A stretch of 20,789 nucleotides of DNA, from positions 1 through 20,789 of the forward strand of contig DAIUDK010000104.1 in the NCBI GenBank assembly GCA_036845725.1, given 5' to 3'. Positions 1 to 7,700 of the stretch are shown one piece after another; positions within the stretch are counted from its first letter, which is position 1, and each line of letters begins with the position of its first letter. The translations under genes were made by a program, and so were the position numbers. Source of the DNA: DSWT01 sp036845725. Lineage in GTDB: Bacteria > Chloroflexota > Anaerolineae > B4-G1 > SLSP01. The notes beneath the pieces were generated by a model, which was not told the DNA's origin, made no database searches, and was given only the letters and a program-made list of their open reading frames with translations.

Positions 1-1
1 A

Positions 2-2710
2 ACTGCACTCATGAACCGCATCTTGCTATTCCAGAAAATGTCGCCTGTTAATGCATTAACGATCAAGAACATCGGCGTGGGCACGGCCTACGTGGATTAC
101 GTGGAGGACTTTGTACGCGGCTTCCAGGTGATCGAGAAAAGCAACGCGCTTGGGTTGATGTCCCCAGCCGCCAACTACTACTACGTTAAAAACGGCGATT
201 ACGGCGAGACGCCCGAACGGAAAATCATGATCGATTTGTTCAATGACACGACTGAGGAAATCGCCCTGGCAGCCGATGAGAGTTTCGTGGTGACGTATCA
301 ACTGGTTCCCATTCTATACCCGCAGTGGGAATTCTATTACATCGGTAGCGGTCACGCGCCGGAACATACCGCCCGCGTCTACTATCATCTTGCAGGGGTT
401 GCAGGGAACTTCAGTCGCAACTTCCAGGTGGGCGCGAACTGGGTGGATGACATCTATGTGGATGTGATGGTGGAGCAGATTGCCGAAGGATCGGACTACA
501 TCCTCGTCACTTCCCCGGCGAGGTTGGTGGCCTACACAAGTGCTGTGGATTGGCGCACGAGCCTGGGGACGCAGCGCGAGTTGAGCCTGCTCCTCTCGCG
601 GATGGCGGAACTGGCGACTTACCGCAACGCCGTCCTGGGATATTTGCCCATCAGCCTGTGTCCTACGACGCTCGACGCGCTCCTCGAACCGGGCGGGTAC
701 TGGGCCAATGCCTTGCACCCCAACTTCCGCACCTATCACGCCGGGGGCTACGTGCTCTTCGTTGGTGAGGACAATATTATTCCGTCGCAAGGGGCCGGCT
801 ACGACGTCCCCTACAGCGACCTGCGCTACGCCAGCACCTCCGGCGAAGCCAAACCCGAACTCGTCCTGGGCCGCATCACCGGCAACGACATGGGCACGCT
901 GCGCCAGGGACTGGAGTCCGCCATCTACGTCGCCAGAACCGGTAGCGGCTTCGACCGGCAGCGCGCGGTGCTCTTCAGCGGGCGGGGCAGCGGCGTGGAC
1001 GAATTCTGGACGCAGCTCAACGAGGTGAGCAGCCGGCTCGATTTCCCCGAGGTGACCCGCCTGAAGGGCAAGGACTATGACAGCGGCCACAAAATACTGG
1101 AAGACTTCCGCGCCGAGATGTCCAAAGGGCAAAGCCTGGTGGTCTTCCGCGGGCATGGCGCCTACAATTCGTGGGACAGCACAAGCATCGGATTCAGCGC
1201 CTACGACGTGGGAACCTTCTTCTTCAACGGCTACCACCCGTTCGCCTTCGGCATCACCTGCCTGAGCGGCGACTACAAAGGCGGCTACAGTATGGGCGAG
1301 GCGTGGTTGCGCTACGGCGCGGGCGCCTTCATCGGCGCGGTCAGTCCTTCTGACCGGGATACGAACGGAAGAGCGGGGCGCGGTTTCTTCAATCGCTGGG
1401 GTGCCAACGGCGCGCTCACCGTTGGCTATACGTTCGCCGACATGGCCCGCGATCACTGGGCCGACGACGGCGATTGGCGGAGGTGGATTTACCAGTATCA
1501 TCTCTACGGCGATCCGAAATACGGCGCGCTGCTCGGCATGGTGCGCACGTTGGCGCTCACCGCGCCGAACGGCCCTACCGGCGCCGTCCAAATCACCGTC
1601 CCCGATTACACTGTGACCACCGACGAAGAAAGCTGGGATCACGTCACGCTCCCCGGCGACCGGGAGTGGCTCAAGCTCAATGACTACATCGTGCCCACCT
1701 GGAAGGTCAGTTACACCTACCCGCAGGGGCAGCGCGTGCAAGACGTGACCCTGACCGCGCAATCCGGGCTGACCGTCGCCACCGGGTTGCACATCCCTAC
1801 GGCAACCCTGGAAACCGACTGTAACTGCGGCGTTGCGGCGGTGCAAAGCTCCGCCGCCATCACCGGCTGGTATCCCCAGCTTGAGCAGGACTACGCCTGG
1901 AAAGTCAGCGACAACCCGGACGGCACTTCGATGCTGGAGCTGACCCTCTACCCGTTCACCTACAACCCGGACACGACCGACGCGCGCTTCTACAAGAACT
2001 GGGAATTCAACGTTACCGTCATCACCGCCACCGCGAGTGTCGTGACCCTGCAACCGTTGCAGCCCACCTTCCGCCTCACCGAGACGGCCGCAGCGACGCT
2101 CGTGGTGGACAACAGCGGCGCGGAGCAGATGCTCATCGTACAGCCGACCGTCAAATCGCTCTCGGACGAGGTAGAGACTGCGCTGTCGTTGCAAGCGTTG
2201 CACGCAATCACCGGCACATCTCTCCTCGACCTGGTCATCATGGAGACGCTCGCGGCAGGCGACTACATCCTCGATGTGACGCTGGTGGATATAGCCGGCC
2301 ACGTGCTGGACACCGAAGTGACCGAGTTCACGGTGGGCGTTGTTGAAGGAGAAGTCACCGACCTCACCGCCACACCGACTTCCTTCGATCCAGGCGATGA
2401 CATCGCGCTCACGATGACCTTCCAAAACACAGGCGATGTGACGTTGAACGGCGTCGCCATCATCCGTGTGGAAACCGGAGATGGCGTCACACAAACCGCA
2501 GAGTTCACACACACACTTGCAGCGCTCTTGCCTGGTGCAACGGCGAACTTCAACAATGTGTGGGATTCTACCGGCGCCATCAGCGACACCTACCGTGTGG
2601 TGGGGTACGTCACGTACAACCTGGCTACTTCACTGCCAAAGGAAGTGATACTCAACCTCGCGACACGCACGTCTATCTACTTACCGCTGGTTTTGCGCTC
2701 AAGCGATTGA
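2..2710 (+). CDS. Gingipain-like cysteine peptidase (C25), secreted, 5' partial
   Basis: Likely an extracellular cysteine peptidase of family C25 (gingipain fold). The open frame has no stop back to the window edge. The first ATG (11) opens onto mid-domain sequence (LTIKNIGVGTAYVDY) with no signal peptide, so the true start is probably upstream. Numbering from that ATG, the peptidase domain spans about residues 200-515. Its catalytic pair is visible as His382 in FRGHGAYNSWDS and Cys417 in GITCLSGDYKGG, followed by GAGAFIGAVSPS and YHLYGDPKYG, which are typical of C25. Beta-sandwich segments follow, including a CARDB-like repeat around residues 780-880. The protein ends in TSIYLPLVLRSSD, the same tail as the 1684-aa protein downstream, and I infer a sorting or anchoring role for it. 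A hairpin follows the stop. The fold is well supported; the substrate is unknown. Confidence 0.85.
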   Translation, partial: TALMNRILLFQKMSPVNALTIKNIGVGTAYVDYVEDFVRGFQVIEKSNALGLMSPAANYYYVKNGDYGETPERKIMIDLFNDTTEEIALAADESFVVTYQLVPILYPQWEFYYIGSGHAPEHTARVYYHLAGVAGNFSRNFQVGANWVDDIYVDVMVEQIAEGSDYILVTSPARLVAYTSAVDWRTSLGTQRELSLLLSRMAELATYRNAVLGYLPISLCPTTLDALLEPGGYWANALHPNFRTYHAGGYVLFVGEDNIIPSQGAGYDVPYSDLRYASTSGEAKPELVLGRITGNDMGTLRQGLESAIYVARTGSGFDRQRAVLFSGRGSGVDEFWTQLNEVSSRLDFPEVTRLKGKDYDSGHKILEDFRAEMSKGQSLVVFRGHGAYNSWDSTSIGFSAYDVGTFFFNGYHPFAFGITCLSGDYKGGYSMGEAWLRYGAGAFIGAVSPSDRDTNGRAGRGFFNRWGANGALTVGYTFADMARDHWADDGDWRRWIYQYHLYGDPKYGALLGMVRTLALTAPNGPTGAVQITVPDYTVTTDEESWDHVTLPGDREWLKLNDYIVPTWKVSYTYPQGQRVQDVTLTAQSGLTVATGLHIPTATLETDCNCGVAAVQSSAAITGWYPQLEQDYAWKVSDNPDGTSMLELTLYPFTYNPDTTDARFYKNWEFNVTVITATASVVTLQPLQPTFRLTETAAATLVVDNSGAEQMLIVQPTVKSLSDEVETALSLQALHAITGTSLLDLVIMETLAAGDYILDVTLVDIAGHVLDTEVTEFTVGVVEGEVTDLTATPTSFDPGDDIALTMTFQNTGDVTLNGVAIIRVETGDGVTQTAEFTHTLAALLPGATANFNNVWDSTGAISDTYRVVGYVTYNLATSLPKEVILNLATRTSIYLPLVLRSSD
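2669..2707 (+). other. C-terminal YLPLVLR tail (possible sorting signal)
   Basis: Codons for TSIYLPLVLRSSD at the end of the C25 peptidase. The same YLPLVLR core closes the 1684-aa beta-helix protein at 9818-9847. Two otherwise unrelated secreted proteins sharing an extreme C-terminal motif suggests an export or surface-retention signal. The role is inferred. Confidence 0.5.
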
Positions 2711-2729
2711 TTTCACATTGACCCTTTTT

Positions 2730-2782
2730 CCACTCTTGCGAAGGCGTGCAACCTGCGTTTGCCTCCACTTTCGCAAGGGTGG
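2730..2782. terminator. Palindromic element after the peptidase gene, probable terminator
   Basis: Arms CCACTCTTGCGAA (2730-2742) and TTCGCAAGGGTGG (2770-2782) pair with one G-T type mismatch around a 27-nt spacer. It lies between the peptidase stop and the lipoprotein's Shine-Dalgarno. The same CTTGCGAAGG-type core recurs after two other genes here. There is no clean T-run, so it may act as a folded 3' end rather than a classic intrinsic terminator. Confidence 0.5.
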
Positions 2783-2803
2783 ATACTTTCAGGAGGATCA
2801 GCT

Positions 2804-4351
2804 ATGCGTCGAAAATGGTCGTATCTCTATATCGCTTTGTGCGTTGTGATGAGTTTGGCATGTAGCTTATCCGGTGGCAAGTCTGTGCCCACGGCAACTC
2901 CACCAACCTTCATGCCTATTGCACCAACGGCAACTTCTACACCGGTTGCCGTGCCATCACCGACCGTCGCGCCTCCCACCGCGACATCCGCGCCGCCGCC
3001 TACACCAATCCCCATTCCCCCCGATGCCGATCAGGGCTACCGGCAATGGGCGATTAGCGCCGTCGCCAGTTCCGAGTATGGGGACGGCGCATACAGCGCG
3101 ATGCAGGCGACCGGCAAACCGGATACGCCCACGTGCGGCGATGCGCCCTCCGCCTGGTCTCCCGCCGAGGCGGACAGCATCGCCTGGCTCGAACTGAGCT
3201 ACGATTCGCCGACTGTGCCGACGTTGATCAATATCGTCCAAACGCACAACCCTTCACAGATCGTCAAAGTCGAGTTGATCGATTTCCTCGCGGACTATCA
3301 CGAGGTTTACACGGCGCAACCATACGCCCGTGCCGAATGTCCTTACACGCTTTCCATTCCGGTTGAAGTTGACTATCAGATCAGTGGCGTGCGTATCACG
3401 GTTGATCATTCGGTGCTGGGTTTGGGGCGCGCGGCGATTGATGCTGTGGAGGTAATCGGTTCGGTGGAACGTATCTTTGTGCCCGAAGACACGACGTCTG
3501 CAGAAGTTTTCTGGCGGGTGGGCAGCACGTCTCCTGAACTGGCGGAACTTTCCTTTACGACGTTGGGCGGCATAGATGCTACAGAAACCGCCGTCTACAT
3601 CGCCGACGCTTACAATGGGGTTTATATCTTCGATCTGGAGGGTAATTATCAAGGTCAATTGGCACAAGGCGAGATCGGTTATGTGGCGGATGTGAAGATC
3701 GGGCCGGACGGTGACGTTTACATGGCTGAGATCGGTTTCCGCCAAATTGTGCATTTCAACGCCGATGGCGACCTGCTCGGTGCGTTTGGTAGCTACGGAA
3801 CGGGCGATGGCGAGTTCTCCGGTGACAGCCCCGCGGCGCTGGCTGTCGGTCTGGACGGCAGTGTGTACGCGCTGGACATCGGTGACGCCGGGACGCGCGT
3901 GCAGGTGTTCACTGCCGAAGGCGAATTCCTGCGCAGCTTTCCCATTGAGGCGGAACTCAGCGCAAAGGCCATGGACGTCGGCCCAGACGGAACGCTGTTT
4001 CTGACCGGCGCGGGTGGGTACATATTGGAACTTACACCCGATGACGGGCGCGTGATCCAGCGTCTGGGCCAGGAGGCGCTCGAAGATGCATTCCCTCAGA
4101 TGCTGAGTGTGGATGACGTTGGTAACTTTTACGTTGTCACCTGGAGCCCGCCCGGCGCGGTGAAGTTGGATCCGCAGGGCAACGTGCTGGAGAACATTGG
4201 CGTCGAGGCGATCAACGATGGCGTGACCGGTTGGCCTGAAGGTGAGTTTATGTTTCCGGTCGGCATCGCGGTGACCGGAGACGGACGCTATGTTTTCATC
4301 GACGACGGCATGGGCGAATTCGCATTCCTCACGGCGTACCGTTATCCGTGA
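2804..4351 (+). CDS. Lipoprotein with discoidin-like domain and NHL beta-propeller
   Basis: Predicted membrane-anchored extracytoplasmic lipoprotein of 515 aa. I chose the ATG at 2804 because AGGAGG lies 7 nt upstream and the next residues form a lipoprotein signal: MRRKWSYLYIALCVVMSLAC with Cys20 as the lipobox cysteine. An in-frame TTG at 2759 sits inside the upstream hairpin and lacks such signals. After Cys20 comes a Pro/Thr-rich linker to about residue 75. A discoidin/F5-8-like domain follows (about 75-210, with ATGKPDTPTCGD, AWLELSYDSP and VKVELIDF). NHL-type propeller repeats then run to the end (for example VYMAEIGFRQIVHFNADGDL and GDGEFSGDSPAALAVGLDGS). NHL and discoidin folds usually bind proteins or glycans, and the ligand is unknown. 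The neighbours are also surface proteins, which fits a role at the cell envelope. Confidence 0.8.
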   Translation: MRRKWSYLYIALCVVMSLACSLSGGKSVPTATPPTFMPIAPTATSTPVAVPSPTVAPPTATSAPPPTPIPIPPDADQGYRQWAISAVASSEYGDGAYSAMQATGKPDTPTCGDAPSAWSPAEADSIAWLELSYDSPTVPTLINIVQTHNPSQIVKVELIDFLADYHEVYTAQPYARAECPYTLSIPVEVDYQISGVRITVDHSVLGLGRAAIDAVEVIGSVERIFVPEDTTSAEVFWRVGSTSPELAELSFTTLGGIDATETAVYIADAYNGVYIFDLEGNYQGQLAQGEIGYVADVKIGPDGDVYMAEIGFRQIVHFNADGDLLGAFGSYGTGDGEFSGDSPAALAVGLDGSVYALDIGDAGTRVQVFTAEGEFLRSFPIEAELSAKAMDVGPDGTLFLTGAGGYILELTPDDGRVIQRLGQEALEDAFPQMLSVDDVGNFYVVTWSPPGAVKLDPQGNVLENIGVEAINDGVTGWPEGEFMFPVGIAVTGDGRYVFIDDGMGEFAFLTAYRYP

Positions 4352-4358
4352 AAGAAAT

Positions 4359-4402
4359 CTCGCGAAGGTTTACGCGAGTACCTCGCACATCTTCGCAAGG
4401 TT
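4359..4402. repeat. CGCGAAGG/TTCGCAAGG palindromic element
   Basis: Begins with a perfect 6-bp stem CTCGCG/CGCGAG (4359-4364, 4373-4378) around an AAGGTTTA loop and continues to CTTCGCAAGG at 4391-4400. It lies just after the lipoprotein stop and before the 69-aa gene. The shared core with 2730-2782 and 9861-9901 marks it as a member of the same dispersed family; a terminator role is possible. Confidence 0.45.
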
Positions 4403-4422
4403 AGGGAAAGGTTGGGTGAACT

Positions 4423-4632
4423 ATGAAACAACGAGGCTATCTCTCGTATCTACTGCGGCTGTGGGAAACGAGTGACGGTGAAAGAAAAGTCTGGCACGCT
4501 TCACTGGAGAGTCCTGGTACGGGTGATCGGCGGAGTTTTGCCGATGTGCAAACATTGTTCGATTTTTTGCAGCAAGAGATGGCGCATCAGGATAATCATC
4601 AACATTCAAAGAAAGGAGATCAATATGCCTAA
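4423..4632 (+). CDS. Small conserved-looking protein, 69 aa, unknown function
   Basis: Encodes a 69-aa soluble acidic/basic protein starting MKQRGYLSYLLRLWETSDGE, with a later stretch RRSFADVQTLFDFLQQEM. I recognise the pattern (a short opening with YLSYLLRLW, then WHASLESPGTG, then F...LFDFLQQE) as a small protein common in Chloroflexota, but I know no function. It has no signal peptide or membrane segment. A purine-rich AAAGG run lies about 15 nt upstream of the ATG, so the ribosome site is only moderate. Its 3' end overlaps the next gene by 8 nt and carries that gene's Shine-Dalgarno, so the two are probably translationally coupled. It is a genuine gene rather than a shadow frame because nothing longer overlaps it convincingly. 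Confidence 0.65.
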   Translation: MKQRGYLSYLLRLWETSDGERKVWHASLESPGTGDRRSFADVQTLFDFLQQEMAHQDNHQHSKKGDQYA

Positions 4633-4750
4633 ATTGTACAAAATCGTCTACTTCACCGGTTCGGCGTTCGAGGCCGATTTGGTTATCTATAAGACCGATA
4701 TTCAATCCGGTGCCGGGTGGCTCAACCATGGCAAAGCGGACCGGCTGTAG
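4625..4750 (+). CDS. Micro-protein, 41 aa, DUF6150-like pattern, unknown function
   Basis: A 41-aa frame starting at an ATG preceded by AAAGGAGAT, one of the best ribosome sites in the window. The same frame is open back to 4472, but that longer version has no start signal and duplicates the 69-aa gene's DNA. The protein carries ADLVIYKTDIQSGAGW followed by a basic end. This resembles the repeating ADLxVYxxxxxSxAGW pattern of very short DUF6150-like proteins. The resemblance is by eye and tentative. It overlaps the 69-aa gene by 8 nt and lies 45 nt before the large beta-helix gene, so it may belong to that transcript. No function can be proposed. Confidence 0.6.
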   Translation: MPKLYKIVYFTGSAFEADLVIYKTDIQSGAGWLNHGKADRL

Positions 4751-4795
4751 TTGCGCGTGAGGCGCATTAATTGACAAACAAAAGGAGAAACCATT

Positions 4796-7700
4796 ATGAA
4801 TCGGAAGTTTTGGCTTGTAACGTGTGCATTTTTGATGGCGCTGGTGTTGATGGGGGGCGTTCTGGCTACGGTGAACGTTACGGCGGCTCGTGCTGTAACA
4901 GTGGATGTGCCTGTCGCCGCGCTGCGTTCTTCCGCCGATCCTACACCCACTCACTGGCTCACCGTCACCACCACCGCGGATGAGGGCGGGATGGATGAAC
5001 GCTGCGAGAATACCAGCCCGTGTACGCTGCGCCGCGCCATCAACGAAATCCGCTATCACAGCCTCGACGCTACCAAGCGCGTCTACCACATCGCCTTCGA
5101 CATCCCCATTGGCGATCCCGGCTATGATCCCATCGGGGTCTGGGTGATTGACCTGGACAGCCGCCAGACGTCCGAGCAATTTATCTTCCGCGACTTCGGG
5201 AGCTACGGCCACGCCATCATTGACGGGACGACGCAGCCCATCGGACGCGATCTGACCGCCGGGCCGCGCATCATCCTGCGCGGCGATAACCGCAAGGGCG
5301 TGTTCACCCTCACCGGCGGCCACAACGTCATCCGTGGACTGGCGTTCCAGGGCTTCGGCGACGAAGTCCTCAGCATCCCCTTCACGGACGAGAACCTGGT
5401 GGAGGGTAACTGGTTTGGCCTGAACATTGCCGGCGACGACATTTACTTGCGCAATCCCATTGAACATCCCGAAGACGGCAGCGGTGAAACGGGCATCCAT
5501 CTGTACGGCAGCCTGGCCGGCGGCGGGTACACCAACACGATCCAGAACAATGTGTTGGTAGGCTTCAAAGGTGCAGCGATTCAGGTGGACGGCAGCTACA
5601 ACTTTATCCTGAGCAACACCGTGGGGACGCGCGCCGACGGGACCGCGCCGGAAGTCCGCCCGGAGCGCAAGTGCAAGCCCAATGCCCGCTACTACAATTG
5701 GTTCGGCGGTGCTGGCGTGGACGTCGGCGGCTATGGCAATCTGGTGGAGGGCAACCGCATCGCCGGCATCCTTTGGGAGAGCGCCGATCCCGCCAACACG
5801 CCCGACGACGCGCTTGCTGTCAGTGGCTACTATCACATCGTGCGGCACAACCTCATCGGCGTGACGAGTGACGGCGCGCCCTACGGGGTCTGCGGCGACG
5901 GCATTGACGTCGGCGGCGCGAGCGGCGCGCATTCCATCCAGGTGATCAGCAACACGATCGCCGGCGCGAGCGGCGCGGCCGGGATCCTTGTCGCCGGCGG
6001 GCCGCTCGGCTACGACCTCGACGCCGTGACGGTGCAGGGGAACGTCATCCTCGGCAGCAAGGTGCAGGCGTTCGACTTCAGCCCCAACGTCCCGGCGACG
6101 CTGCGGCTGTTCAACCCGGCGGCGGTTACGAACATCGACGGCGTCGACGTCACCGGGACGAGCGGCGCGGACAGCCTGTGCGCGGAGTGCGTCATCGAAG
6201 TCTTCCTGGACAATCACGACACCGTCACCGAGACGCTGGAGTCGTTGGGGACGGCGACCGCCGACGGCAGCGGCAACTGGAATTTCACATTGCCGCGCGC
6301 GCTGGCGCTCACCGAGGGCCTGCGCACCGCCAGCACCACCGCCGTTGACGGGCAGATCCGCAACGCCAGCGGCACGATCATTTACAGCGCGGGCACGACC
6401 ACGCACATTTCGGACATCTACACGCAACCTGGCGCGCCCGCTCCGGTAGACCCGCCGCCGCCAACCCCACAGCCGCCGTTGCCGCTCGTGTGGCCGGTAT
6501 ATATGGCGCAGCCAATCGCGCCGGCGACGTTCAACACCGTCATCACCGTGGACAGCGCCGAGGATCCCGACGACAGCGCGAGCTACACCTGTTCTCGCGA
6601 CCTGCCTGGCCCGCCGGTTCCCGCGCCGGACGGCAAGTGTACGCTGCGCCGCGCCATCGTGGAGGCCACCGCGCTGATCGCCGAGACGCCGTCTGCGCGC
6701 CCGGTGCAGATTCGCTTCGACATCCCCACCACCGATCCGGGGTACGACGCGGGGCAGCAGGTCTGGACGATTCAACTGACCGACACGTTGCAACTCTACG
6801 CGCTGCCCACGCTCGGCAGCACCGACGTCAACAAGGCCGGGCAGGTTGCCATTGACGGCAGCACGCAGCCCGGCGGACGTCTGACCGGCCCCAAGATCGT
6901 CCTGCGCGGGTCGCAGAACCGCGATCTGGTAGGGCTGGTGGTCAACGGGAACGATAACGTCATTCGCGGGTTCGTTTTCCAGAATTTCAAGACGGCGGTG
7001 CAGCTCAACCACAGCCGGAACATCGTGGATAACAGTTGGTTTGGCCTGAATACGGAAGGCACAGACATCGCCTGGCGCGATCCCGATATGCCGGAGCAAG
7101 GCAGCGGGCTGGGTGGGATTAAGGTAGCAGAGAACACGGCGCAGACGCTCATCCGCGACAATGTCTTCGCCGGCTTCGTCGGCGCGGCGATCAGCATGGA
7201 CGGTGACGACGGCTTTATCCTCGACAACACCGTGGGCGTGCGCGCCGATGGGACCGTGCCGGAGGTGGCTTGGAATCGCTGGTGCCGCCCCAACGCCCGC
7301 TACTATAACTGGTTCGGTGGCGCAGGCGTGGAGGTGCGCGGCAAGCGCAATCAGGTCATCGACAACACCATCGCCGGACTGTTGTGGTACAGCAACGACC
7401 CGGAAAACACGCCCGACGACGCGCTCAGCGTCACCGGCGAAGGCCATCTCATCGAAAACAACGTCATCGGTCGGGACGCGACAGGCAACGAGGTCGGCTC
7501 GTGCGGGCGCGGCCTGGTGGTGGACGCCGGATTCACGCGCGTGCTTAATAACACCGTCGTGCGCACCGCGCTGGAACCGTTCCGTATGAACGGCACGCAG
7601 ACGTCGATCAACGCGCTGTATTACGAGGGCAACCTCTCGTGGGGCAGCGTCGCGCCGGTGTATATGGAGTTCGGCAACCAGGTTCCCAAGGCGCGCAAAA

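Noticed and set aside
314..2512. A 732-codon minus-strand frame opposite the C25 peptidase
   Set aside because: The composition is that of an antisense shadow and no motif is visible; the plus strand has the catalytic His and Cys in context.
4472..4624. Longer 92-codon version of the 41-aa gene
   Set aside because: The upstream start at 4472 has no ribosome site and the extra part overlaps the 69-aa gene in another frame, while the ATG at 4625 has a strong site.
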